Source: Sphingobacteriia bacterium
GTDB lineage: Bacteria > Bacteroidota > Bacteroidia > Bacteroidales > UBA7960
Assembly (NCBI GenBank): GCA_011390785.1
Contig: JAABRR010000009.1
Coordinates: 1 to 64,000, forward strand
Direction of reading: 5' to 3'
Length of the DNA: 64,000 nucleotides
Numbering within the stretch: the first letter of the stretch is position 1; each line of letters starts with the position of its first letter. Under the pieces are notes generated by a model that saw only the letters and a program-made list of their open reading frames with translations, had not been told where the DNA came from and ran no database searches. Positions 8,982 to 16,410 of this stretch are shown here, in pieces. Position numbers and translations under genes: made by a program.

Positions 8982-9019
8982 AAAAAAACCACCAAAACAT
9001 TTTACAGAATTGGTGGTTT
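8982..9019 (-). terminator. hairpin terminator of tRNA-like unit 2
   Basis: AAACCACCA / TGGTGGTTT stem with a seven-base T-run on the minus strand, directly after tRNA-like copy 2. Confidence 0.75.
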
Positions 9020-9025
9020 GCAGAG

Positions 9026-9109
9026 CTCCTCCTCAAGGACTTGAACCTTGGACCCTCTGATTAATCTCGTCAATATTGACGAGACTCTAACCAACTGAGC
9101 TAAGGAGGA
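9026..9109 (-). pseudogene. tRNA-Asn-like copy 2 with palindromic anticodon arm
   Basis: An 84-nt copy carrying the same 20-bp palindrome at exactly the same position as copy 1. Acceptor, D and T arms match the intact gene at 9298-9371 apart from the D-stem base next to the insert (GAGT instead of GAGC). The preserved arms mean that end-processing and CCA addition could still occur if it is transcribed. Confidence 0.75.
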
Positions 9110-9117
9110 ATAACCAT

Positions 9118-9155
9118 AAAAAAACCACCAAAACATTTTACAGAATTGGTGGTTT
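9118..9155 (-). terminator. hairpin terminator of tRNA-like unit 3
   Basis: Identical in sequence to the terminator of unit 2, 136 bp away: a nine-base stem, then a T-run on the minus strand. Confidence 0.75.
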
Positions 9156-9161
9156 GCAGAG

Positions 9162-9245
9162 CTCCTCCTCAAGGACTTGAACCTTGGACCCTCTGATTAA
9201 TCTCGTCAATATTGACGAGACTCTAACCAACTGAGCTAAGGAGGA
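9162..9245 (-). pseudogene. tRNA-Asn-like copy 3 with palindromic anticodon arm
   Basis: An 84-nt copy identical to copy 2 as far as I can read, including the 20-bp palindrome and the flanking spacer. Identity of copies 2 and 3 supports very recent duplication or gene conversion. Confidence 0.75.
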
Positions 9246-9253
9246 ATAACCAT

Positions 9254-9291
9254 AAAAAAACCACCAAAACATTTTACAGAATTGGTGGTTT
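9254..9291 (-). terminator. hairpin terminator of the intact tRNA-Asn
   Basis: Same AAACCACCA / TGGTGGTTT stem and T-run, seven bases after the 3' end of the intact tRNA gene. Confidence 0.75.
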
Positions 9292-9297
9292 GCAGAG

Positions 9298-9371
9298 CTC
9301 CTCCTCAAGGACTTGAACCTTGGACCCTCTGATTAACAGTCAGATGCTCTAACCAACTGAGCTAAGGAGGA
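9298..9371 (-). tRNA. tRNA-Asn (anticodon GTT)
   Basis: The only intact copy in the array, 74 nt. Acceptor TCCTCCT pairs with AGGAGGA; D stem GCTC/GAGC; anticodon stem TCTGA/TCAGA with loop CTGTTAA (anticodon GTT at 9335-9337 on the complementary strand); T stem CAAGG/CCTTG with loop TTCAAGT; discriminator G. CCA is not encoded. It is followed by a hairpin terminator. It lies between altered copies 3 and 4. Confidence 0.93.
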
Positions 9372-9390
9372 ATATTATTTTATTGAACCT

Positions 9391-9457
9391 GAACCTTGGA
9401 CCCTCTGATTAATCTCGTCAACATTGACGAGACTCTAACCAACTGAGCTAAGGAGGA
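9391..9457 (-). pseudogene. truncated tRNA-Asn-like copy 4 with palindromic anticodon arm
   Basis: The promoter-proximal unit. It has an intact 5' acceptor strand and D arm and the palindrome at the usual place, here with one central change (plus strand TCTCGTCAACATTGACGAGA). The sequence diverges within the T arm, so the 3' acceptor strand and the terminator are missing, and it abuts the intact tRNA gene after about 20 bases. It cannot form a cloverleaf. Confidence 0.7.
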
Positions 9458-9569
9458 ATTTAAGAACATTACCTTCTATTTTGGAGATGCAAAATTAGTA
9501 TTTTTTTCTTTCCGCAAAAATTTTTTTCTCTTTTTTCCCCTTATTAACATAGAAAACCTGTTAAGTAAC

Positions 9570-9577
9570 TACTTTTG
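9570..9577 (+). promoter_or_regulatory. -7 promoter element of the serine hydrolase gene
   Basis: TACTTTTG matches TAnnTTTG. It overlaps the TTG used as start in the ORF track, so the ATG at 9605 is the likely start. No clear -33 box. Confidence 0.4.
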
Positions 9578-9604
9578 CAAAGTATTTGTAAGAAAATTTA
9601 CTTT

Positions 9605-10888
9605 ATGCAACTGATTATCAAAGACAATTTACATGCTGTAAAAGCTTTCATCTTTAGCAAAATCTTGTTCAGTTTTGTTTCACGGTCGGTTTTTTTGTTT
9701 TTGTTGATCTATTTTATGGGTGTGCCAAGATTTGGAAAAAGCGACCGCTATTTCCAGGGCCAGCCTGCCAGTGCCGGTTTCTTTAATGTATTGTTTTTTT
9801 CTGAAGAAGAGCTTCGTTTTATCGATCATAAAATAACCAACCTGCTTCTTGAAAATAAATTTAACGGCAATGTGCTGATTGCCCGCTATGGGATGCTTAT
9901 CTATGAGCGTTCCTTCGGCTTCAGCTCTTTTCGTACTTCCGAACCTCTCGATCAGCAAACTACCTTTCAGCTGGCCAGTATCTCCAAAACCTTTACATCG
10001 GCAGCTGTGCTTATGCTACAACAGGATAGCCTGCTCACTATCGATGATCCGTTGAAGAATTATATTCCAGAGTTTCCCTACCCTGATATTACCATAAGGC
10101 AATTACTCAGTCATACATCTGGCCTGCAAAACTATATGTGGATGGTAGAACGCTACTGGAAAAAGGCAGTGCCTCCCACCAACGAAGACGTATTGCAGTT
10201 ATTTTTATCTTATCCGCGACCATTGAATTTTTCTCCGGGAACGCGATTTGATTATTCCAATACCGGGTTTGTTTTTTTAGGGTTACTCGTTGAAAGGGTT
10301 TCAGGACAAAGCTACGCTTCCTTCATTCAGGAGCGGATTTTTGACCCTTTGCAGATGGATCGGTCCTTTGTTCATGATCTGCAAAACCCTGTTGAAATGG
10401 AGAATCGTGCCTATGGCTATCGGCAGTGGCGAGGGCAGCATATCCTTATTCCTGACGATAAACTTGATGGCCCACTGGGAGATAAAGGGGTGTTTTCTTC
10501 TACCCACGACCTTTACAAATGGGACCAGGCTTTGCACCGAAGCGAATTGTTGTCATCAGATATATGGCAGATGGCTTTCGAAAACGCCCGGTTAAATAAT
10601 GATACAATGGTAGAGTATGGCATGGGATGGCGGTTGCAGGAATTTCTCGATAAAAAGATCGTACATCATCCGGGGCGTTGGCATGGTTTCCGCACCAGCT
10701 TTAAGCGTTTTATAGACGACCACACAACCATCATCGTTCTCAGCAACAATAATAGCAGTATCCTCGAAGTTATTGAAGGTATACAGGATATACTGTATTA
10801 TGACGAGAAAGAGATCTGGCTGGCCAATAATGAATGGGTAGAAAGCCCTCAGGACGATGAATTACCTGAATTAGAGCCCACTGAATAG
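9605..10888 (+). CDS. serine hydrolase of the beta-lactamase / penicillin-binding protein class C family
   Basis: Start at ATG 9605, about 427 residues. An N-terminal hydrophobic segment (SVFLFLLIYFMGV) serves as signal or anchor, placing the domain in the periplasm or on the envelope. Family motifs: nucleophile motif SISK in FQLASISKTFTSA (SxxK), the YSN motif in FDYSNTGFVFLG (YxN), and HPGRWHGF near the C-terminus (the HxG/KTG equivalent). These are the three catalytic motifs of PF00144 (S12-like) proteins, which include peptidases, esterases and beta-lactamases. The substrate cannot be read from sequence. The C-terminus is very acidic (DDELPELEPTE). It is upstream of dut in the same direction, 138 bp apart, with its own promoter. 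Confidence 0.88.
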   Translation: MQLIIKDNLHAVKAFIFSKILFSFVSRSVFLFLLIYFMGVPRFGKSDRYFQGQPASAGFFNVLFFSEEELRFIDHKITNLLLENKFNGNVLIARYGMLIYERSFGFSSFRTSEPLDQQTTFQLASISKTFTSAAVLMLQQDSLLTIDDPLKNYIPEFPYPDITIRQLLSHTSGLQNYMWMVERYWKKAVPPTNEDVLQLFLSYPRPLNFSPGTRFDYSNTGFVFLGLLVERVSGQSYASFIQERIFDPLQMDRSFVHDLQNPVEMENRAYGYRQWRGQHILIPDDKLDGPLGDKGVFSSTHDLYKWDQALHRSELLSSDIWQMAFENARLNNDTMVEYGMGWRLQEFLDKKIVHHPGRWHGFRTSFKRFIDDHTTIIVLSNNNSSILEVIEGIQDILYYDEKEIWLANNEWVESPQDDELPELEPTE

Positions 10889-10978
10889 AAATATCCTTGT
10901 TTGTCTGCCTAAAATTTCTTAGCCCGGGGCAAAATTTCCTTTTAACAGTTTTTTCGGCTGTGTAAAAAAGCTTTTCGT

Positions 10979-10986
10979 TAAATTTG
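10979..10986 (+). promoter_or_regulatory. -7 promoter element of dut
   Basis: TAAATTTG fits TAnnTTTG and lies 40 bases before the dut ATG, leaving a leader of about 35 bases. The -33 region is T-rich but has no exact TTTG. Confidence 0.35.
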
Positions 10987-11026
10987 CCGCGAATTCAATG
11001 TCTTACAATAATCTAACTATTTTTAT

Positions 11027-11461
11027 ATGGATGTAAAGATTGTTAACAAATCCAATAATCCACTCCCGTTTTACGAAACTTCTCTTTCGGCTGGTATGGA
11101 TCTCAGAGCCTTTTGTCCTGAACCTATCATCCTGAAGCCAATGCAAAGAGCTCTCATTCCCACAGGGTTATTTATCGAATTGCCTGCAGGATATGAAGCC
11201 CAGGTTAGACCGCGCAGCGGACTGGCTATAAAAAAGGGTGTTACCGTGCTCAATTCGCCCGGAACCGTAGATGCTGATTATCGAGGTGAGTTAAAAATCA
11301 TCCTTATCAATCTTTCAACTGAAGACTTTGAAATTCAATCGGGAGACCGCATTGCACAAATGATCATTTCCAAACATGAAAGAATTAATCCGGTCCGGGT
11401 AGATTTGCTGAGCGAAACACAACGGGGGCATGGCGGTTTTGGACATACGGGTGTGAAGTAG
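11027..11461 (+). CDS. dut: dUTP diphosphatase (dUTPase)
   Basis: A 144-residue trimeric-type dUTPase that hydrolyses dUTP to dUMP and pyrophosphate, keeping uracil out of DNA and supplying dTMP synthesis. All five motifs are visible: AGMDLRAF (motif 1), [12 protein letters not shown] (motif 2), [16 protein letters not shown] (motif 3, with catalytic Asp), GDRIAQMII (motif 4) and [10 protein letters not shown] (motif 5). Length is normal for the family. It begins a conserved Bacteroidota gene order (dut, TPR protein, DUF4292, LytM factor). Confidence 0.97.
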   Translation: MDVKIVNKSNNPLPFYETSLSAGMDLRAFCPEPIILKPMQRALIPTGLFIELPAGYEAQVRPRSGLAIKKGVTVLNSPGTVDADYRGELKIILINLSTEDFEIQSGDRIAQMIISKHERINPVRVDLLSETQRGHGGFGHTGVK

Positions 11462-11674
11462 GAGTAGGTCGGTAATGTGTAATATTTGGTCTGTGACGGG
11501 TGATTAGAGGCCAGGTTATTACCCGGAAATATTTTGGTGATTTAAATAATTGATAATCAGGCAATCATACAAAATAATCATTACCCACCAGGCTAATTAG
11601 CACCATTGAAAGGAATTACATTACAAAACCGGGCAAAATTCTTAAACCGGACTTATTTATTTAAAAACCACCGC

Positions 11675-13429
11675 ATGAAGCGTTTTCATTATTTAATTGT
11701 TTTAGGATTGCTACTGGGCATTGCATCTTGTAAAGGCCAGCAGAAAGTATCTGAAAAATCAACATTCAACGAAATACCTGAAGTCAGCCAGATAGATCAG
11801 TTGGAGAGCACAGCAAGACTTATTGAAGCATCAAAACAGGTTATGCTTGGTAATATTGCCAATGCTATTTTATTATATTCGCAGGCTGCCGAGGTAGATC
11901 CCCGCAACTCTGCTGCTTTATACGAGCTGGCAAAGCTTCATGCACAGCAGGGCTTTATGGAGGATGCAGAGAAATTTGGTATCAAAGCTGTAGAACTCGA
12001 TCCTGAGAATAAATTCTTCAATATGCTTTTGGCAGATATATATTTTGCCCAAAGTAAGAATGAGCAAGGGTTTAATGTGCAAAAGCGAATGGTAGGGAAA
12101 TATCCTAACGATATCAATTTGCAGGTAAGCTTTCTTAGCACCTTATTATACCTGGAGAAATACGAAGAGGCAGTAAAGCAAATCGATTACATTGAAGAGA
12201 TCAGTGGGTTTAACAACGAAATGTCGTTGCGCAAACAACAAATCCTTATAGAAATGGAGAAACCCGGACTGGCACTCGAGGAAGCAAAGCGGCTCGTATC
12301 TTTTTACCCCGACGAACCTGTTTATCTTGAACTACTCGGTGAGCTATACGAAGAAACCGGGCAAACCGATAAAGCTTTTGAAGTTTACCAGCGCATGCTC
12401 GAAATCCAACCTGACAATGCCATGGCGCTCCTGTTGCTGGCCGATTATTATCGAAATCAGGGAGATGAAGAAAAATCCTTTGAACAATTGAAAGATGCTT
12501 TTTCCAGTGACAGGCTGGGTGTTGATGGAAAATCAAGAATTCTTTCTTCCTATTTTTATTTAAGCGAAGAAGATACTATGTATGCACGTCAGGCTTACCG
12601 GTTATCTGAAATTATGCTTGAAACCCATCCAGATGCCGGACGTGCTCATGCCATTTATGGTGATTTCCTCATGCGCGACAATAAAATTGAAGAAGCCAGG
12701 AATAGCTATCTTAAAGCCACTGAGTTGGATCCTTCTGTGCTCGAATTCTGGCAGCAACTGCTTTCTATTGAAGCCCAGCGCGAAGATTATGAAAATATAG
12801 TGAAGTGGTCGGAAAAGGCCCTCGAATACTTCTTTGAGCAGCCGGTTCTTTATTTTTTCAACGGGTTGGGCAATATTCAGCTTAAAAATTATAACAAAGC
12901 CATTTCTGCGTTAAAAATGGGAAAGGATCTCACAGTGGATCAACCCGAATTTACAGGTCAGTTTCTTACTTTGCTGGGTGATAGTTATTATCAGTTAGAA
13001 CAATACGACAGGTCGTTTCAAAATTATGAAGAAGCACTGGTTGTCAATCCTGACGATGCCTATACCCTTAACAACTACAGCTATTATCTGTCTTTATTGG
13101 GTAAAAATCTTGACAAGGCAAAAAAAATGTCAGCAAAATCACTGGAATTACAGCCCGAAAATGCATCTTTTCAGGATACCTTTGGATGGATCATCTATAG
13201 GATGGGCGATTTTCAGGAAGCAGAAATTTGGCTCAGGAAAGCCCTTGAAAACTCAGATCCGCCCGGCACAGTAGTTCTCGAACACTATGGCGATGTGCTT
13301 TATCAGTTGGGTCAGAAAGATAAGGCAATAGATTTCTGGAAAAAAGCCCTTGATGCACAAGATCTTTTGTCGGAAGAAGGTTCTGAATTTCTCCAACAAA
13401 AGGTAGATCAGAGAACTTTGATTGAATAA
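11675..13429 (+). CDS. TPR-repeat lipoprotein
   Basis: Start chosen at the ATG at 11675 (MKRFHYLIVLGLLLGIASCKG): it gives a lipoprotein signal peptide with lipobox GIASC, whereas the ORF track uses a TTG 69 bases upstream. The mature ~560 residues are consecutive tetratricopeptide repeats (for example AALYELAKLHAQQGFMEDA and AYTLNNYSYYLSLLGKNLDKA). It is probably anchored to the outer membrane facing the periplasm as a protein-interaction scaffold. It is encoded between dut and DUF4292, an arrangement seen in many Bacteroidota; envelope assembly is the most likely field of action. No catalytic domain is visible. Confidence 0.88.
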   Translation: MKRFHYLIVLGLLLGIASCKGQQKVSEKSTFNEIPEVSQIDQLESTARLIEASKQVMLGNIANAILLYSQAAEVDPRNSAALYELAKLHAQQGFMEDAEKFGIKAVELDPENKFFNMLLADIYFAQSKNEQGFNVQKRMVGKYPNDINLQVSFLSTLLYLEKYEEAVKQIDYIEEISGFNNEMSLRKQQILIEMEKPGLALEEAKRLVSFYPDEPVYLELLGELYEETGQTDKAFEVYQRMLEIQPDNAMALLLLADYYRNQGDEEKSFEQLKDAFSSDRLGVDGKSRILSSYFYLSEEDTMYARQAYRLSEIMLETHPDAGRAHAIYGDFLMRDNKIEEARNSYLKATELDPSVLEFWQQLLSIEAQREDYENIVKWSEKALEYFFEQPVLYFFNGLGNIQLKNYNKAISALKMGKDLTVDQPEFTGQFLTLLGDSYYQLEQYDRSFQNYEEALVVNPDDAYTLNNYSYYLSLLGKNLDKAKKMSAKSLELQPENASFQDTFGWIIYRMGDFQEAEIWLRKALENSDPPGTVVLEHYGDVLYQLGQKDKAIDFWKKALDAQDLLSEEGSEFLQQKVDQRTLIE

Positions 13430-13590
13430 CAATACAGAGAAAAAAGCGTTCTTTTTTTGCGAAAACCTCAGAAGGTAACCAGGGGAGTCTAAGTTTAAAC
13501 AAATTGATTTTTACATCAACCCCTCAATGAAAAGAATCAATATTTTTCAGAGCCTGTATCCAAATCGTTCAAAATAATTTATCAGCAAAC

Positions 13591-14403
13591 ATGCATAAAA
13601 CTAATAATATAAGAATCCTGTTGATTGCCATAGTTCTGTCATCATTTGTATATGGCTGCCGTGGGTTGCGCGAGCTAAAACCATCAGCACCTGAGCTTTC
13701 CAGCGCGCAGATGGCATTGATGGAAATGCAAAACAATCAGCCAACTTTTGACTGGATGAGCACCCGTTTTTCGGGTAGTGTTTTGTGGGATGGCAAAACC
13801 CATTCTATCGCCGGAAGCATGCGCATCAGGTCCGATTCAGCAATCTATATTTCCATTGCCCCGATATTGGGTATTGAAATTGCCCGGGCAATCATTACTC
13901 CGGATAGTGTGAAACTTATCAACAGGCTCGAATCAACCTACTATTCCGGTAATATGAAGATTCTCAGTGCCCGCTATAAAGCCGATGTGGATTATTACAT
14001 GCTCCAGGCGCTGTTGACAGGGAACGATTTTCCCCACTATCAAAACAATGACTTTTTAATGGTTGATGATCCGGTATTTATCAAGTTGCATTCACCCGAA
14101 AGGCTTCCCAATGAAAGAACAGGTGCTTCCATAGATCAGACTCTGTCTATCGATCCGGCTATTTTGCGTATTCGCACCAATGTAATGAAACAGAATAACT
14201 CAGACAGGGCCCTAAGAGCCGATTACCGCAAGTTTGATGATTTAAATGGAAAGATGATGCCATCAGACCTTAAGCTAATGTTTATGGATGGTGGCGAAAT
14301 GTCGCACATAGAACTTACATTATCGCGTACTACGCTCGATGTGCCGCAAAATATGCAGTTTTCGGTGCCATCGCGTTATACACCTATCCGGCTTACAGAT
14401 TGA
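13591..14403 (+). CDS. DUF4292 family lipoprotein (LolB-like fold suspected)
   Basis: A 270-residue lipoprotein with signal peptide and lipobox YGC at residue ~23. The pattern MSTRFSGSVLWDGKTHSIAGSMRIRSDSAIYIS is characteristic of the Bacteroidota DUF4292 family, whose strands resemble the LolB/LppX lipid-carrier fold. By inference it may carry lipids or lipoproteins across the periplasm. It follows the TPR lipoprotein and precedes the EnvC-like gene, as in other Bacteroidota. Confidence 0.82.
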   Translation: MHKTNNIRILLIAIVLSSFVYGCRGLRELKPSAPELSSAQMALMEMQNNQPTFDWMSTRFSGSVLWDGKTHSIAGSMRIRSDSAIYISIAPILGIEIARAIITPDSVKLINRLESTYYSGNMKILSARYKADVDYYMLQALLTGNDFPHYQNNDFLMVDDPVFIKLHSPERLPNERTGASIDQTLSIDPAILRIRTNVMKQNNSDRALRADYRKFDDLNGKMMPSDLKLMFMDGGEMSHIELTLSRTTLDVPQNMQFSVPSRYTPIRLTD

Positions 14404-14527
14404 GAAAACTAAAAACTAAAAGCTAAAAGTGGTAAATGAGTGTCGCTTAGTCAAGTAATTCTGAAACCGCATAAATAACATATAATTTATATTTATGAAA
14501 TTACATATATTAATATGTAGGACCAAC

Positions 14528-14610
14528 TCCCCCTTTGAAGGGGGCAGGGGGGATGTTTTTAATAAACAGTACAATGGTTAAACATCCCCCTAACCCCCTT
14601 CAAAGGGGGA
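14528..14610. repeat. long near-perfect inverted repeat (C/G-run hairpin)
   Basis: The arm beginning TCCCCCTTTGAAGGGGGC (14528 onward) is the reverse complement of the arm ending CCCTTCAAAGGGGGA (up to 14610), separated by about 21 bases. Each arm itself contains the CCCCCTTTGAAGGGGG palindrome. Repeats of this kind are scattered between genes in many Bacteroidota. It may also slow or end transcription between DUF4292 and the LytM gene, although there is no T-run. Confidence 0.75.
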
Positions 14611-14679
14611 ATCAGATAGTGCTAAACTCTTAACTATAAACTCATAAACCTGTCAATTCTTGAACAAATTAATAACCCA

Positions 14680-15939
14680 ATGAATACCACAACTAAACAC
14701 ATTAACACTCTCTTTTCTCATCATCGATTTGTGGTGTTGATGTTTTTGTGTGTTTTTATTTTGGGAACCCGCATAGTATTGGCTCAGGATCGTCAGGAAC
14801 TGGAGAGAAACAAGCAGCAAATAGAGCGCGAAATTGTTCTCATCAACCAGCTCCTTCAGGAAACCCAGAGTACCGCCGAGTTGAACCTGAGTCAGCTGGT
14901 AATTACCAATAACAAAATCCAATCGCGAAAAAATCTTATCACCAGTATTTCCAATGAAATTGATTTCATCAACCGGCGTATCAATGAGATCAACAATGAA
15001 AAGGAGCAACTGGAAAACGAACTGAAAGCCTTGCGCGAGTCGTATGCCCGCATGATTTTTTATGCACAGAAAAACCGCAATTCATACCAGCGGATGATGT
15101 TTCTCTTCTCAAGCCGCGATTTCAATCAGGCTTACTTAAGGCTCAGGTATTTGCAACAGCTTACCCGTCACCGCCAGATACAGGCCGAAAAAATTGTTGA
15201 AACATCTGATAAATTGCAGCAAAGTGTTGATCAGCTTGAAGAGCAAAAACAGGAACAACAAGAATTGCTTGTTCGTCAAAACGAAGAAATATCTGTCCTT
15301 AATCAGGAACGAAACGAGCAGGCAAAAAATGTTGACCGGCTCAAATCGAAGGAGAAAGAATTGATGCAACAGCTTCGCGAACAGGAAAAAGCTGCGCAAG
15401 ACCTTCAAAGAGCCATCCAGGAAGTGATTGCTGAAGAGCGAAGAAGAGCCGCCGAAGCCGCCCGCGAGCAAGGCAGATCGGTGAGCGAAGCTTTTCGCCT
15501 TACACCCGAAGAGCGGTTACTGTCTGATAATTTTGCCGAAAACAAAGGGAAGCTACCCTGGCCCCTGGAAAGAGGAATTATTACCGGTTCTTTCGGAGAA
15601 CAACCTCATCCGGTATTGCCAGGTATTACCATCGTTAACAATGGAATCGACATCAGTACCACCCAGGGAAGTGCTGCCCGGGCAATCTTTGAAGGTACGG
15701 TTTCAAGGGTGTTAAATATCCCTGGTGGATATGCCGTAATTGTGAGGCATGGCGAATACCTGAGCGTATACTCCAATCTTTCTGAAGTGTTTGTTAACAA
15801 TGGACAGCGGGTATTGCCAGGGGATGAAATAGGAATTGCTGCCACCGATACACGCGAAGCCCAAACTTTTGTTCATTTGGAAATATGGTACGGAAATAAA
15901 AAACAAAATCCGGCCGATTGGATCACACGTCAAAGATAA
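14680..15939 (+). CDS. EnvC-like LytM-domain coiled-coil protein (M23 family, degenerate active site)
   Basis: A 419-residue protein: N-terminal membrane/signal segment (VVLMFLCVFILGTRIVLA), long coiled coil (~35-270, rich in Q, E, R), and a C-terminal LytM/M23 domain (~305-415). The zinc site is damaged: the usual HxGxDI first motif is NNGIDIS (His replaced by Asn), and the HxH-type motif reads HLEIW with a single His. VRHGEYLSVYSNL has SN where active enzymes have AH. This matches EnvC-type factors, which do not cleave murein but activate amidases during cell separation. Neighbours (tatA, MltD-like transglycosylase) fit an envelope or division role. Confidence 0.85.
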   Translation: MNTTTKHINTLFSHHRFVVLMFLCVFILGTRIVLAQDRQELERNKQQIEREIVLINQLLQETQSTAELNLSQLVITNNKIQSRKNLITSISNEIDFINRRINEINNEKEQLENELKALRESYARMIFYAQKNRNSYQRMMFLFSSRDFNQAYLRLRYLQQLTRHRQIQAEKIVETSDKLQQSVDQLEEQKQEQQELLVRQNEEISVLNQERNEQAKNVDRLKSKEKELMQQLREQEKAAQDLQRAIQEVIAEERRRAAEAAREQGRSVSEAFRLTPEERLLSDNFAENKGKLPWPLERGIITGSFGEQPHPVLPGITIVNNGIDISTTQGSAARAIFEGTVSRVLNIPGGYAVIVRHGEYLSVYSNLSEVFVNNGQRVLPGDEIGIAATDTREAQTFVHLEIWYGNKKQNPADWITRQR

Positions 15940-15976
15940 ATTTTGGCTTAAAAGGTTATTTCTGACAATAATTTCC

Positions 15977-15984
15977 TAATTTTG
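15977..15984 (+). promoter_or_regulatory. -7 promoter element of tatA
   Basis: TAATTTTG fits TAnnTTTG, 27 bases before the tatA ATG. No exact -33 box at the expected spacing. Confidence 0.35.
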
Positions 15985-16010
15985 TTGCTAAATATATAAA
16001 ATAGAAAAAC

Positions 16011-16196
16011 ATGACCACCACTTTTTCAATATTGGCTATGATCGGCCCCACCGAAATTATCATTGTAGCAATTCTTGTTCTGCTTCTTTTTGGAGGAAGA
16101 AAAATTCCTGAGCTTATGAAAGGCCTGGGAAGGGGTATGAAAGAATTCAAAGATGCTCAAAAAGAAAACGAAACAGAGTCTGAGACCAATAAATAG
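16011..16196 (+). CDS. tatA: twin-arginine translocase subunit TatA/E
   Basis: A 61-residue protein with one membrane helix ([17 protein letters not shown]), then the TatA hallmark [21 protein letters not shown], an amphipathic helix and a charged tail. It forms the pore of the Tat system, which exports folded proteins with RR signal peptides. tatC is not in the window. A candidate Tat substrate (51859-53151) is. Length is at the short end but normal for Bacteroidota. Confidence 0.95.
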   Translation: MTTTFSILAMIGPTEIIIVAILVLLLFGGRKIPELMKGLGRGMKEFKDAQKENETESETNK

Positions 16197-16232
16197 GTCG
16201 TTCCCTACCTGATTTCCTGTGATATTTTGCGT

Positions 16233-16272
16233 GGTTTACGTTGATTTTAATTATGAAAAATCAGCGTAAACC
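16233..16272 (+). terminator. strong hairpin after tatA
   Basis: GGTTTACGTTGATTTT pairs with AAAATCAGCGTAAACC (one T/G step) around a short A/T-rich loop. The stem of about 16 bp lies 37 bases after the tatA stop. The following T content is weak, so read-through is possible. Confidence 0.6.
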
Positions 16273-16410
16273 CTGTTGTTTTATAGGTGGAAATTTCAAA
16301 AATTTGCACATCTGTATTAATTGATGGAAACAGGCAACCCATGACCTGCTTTTTGCGTAAACAATACCGGAATTAATGTTTCGTTCTATTCATCAAAACT
16401 ATCTTACAAA

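Larger units (their letters stand above)
8819..9457 (-). repeat. tandem array of tRNA-Asn-derived units (136-bp period)
   Basis: Six tRNA-Asn-derived segments lie head to tail on the minus strand: a 24-nt remnant, three altered copies, one intact tRNA and a truncated altered copy. The altered copies and the intact gene begin exactly 136 bp apart (8890, 9026, 9162, 9298). Each of those units ends in its own hairpin terminator. The spacers of the inner units are identical, which points to recent tandem duplication. Only about ten bases separate each terminator T-run from the next tRNA 5' end, so internal promoters are not possible and downstream copies depend on read-through. Confidence 0.85.

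Noticed and set aside
8819-9457. CRISPR array
   Set aside because: The repeats are 136 bp apart and consist of tRNA-derived sequence plus terminators, with identical rather than variable spacers.
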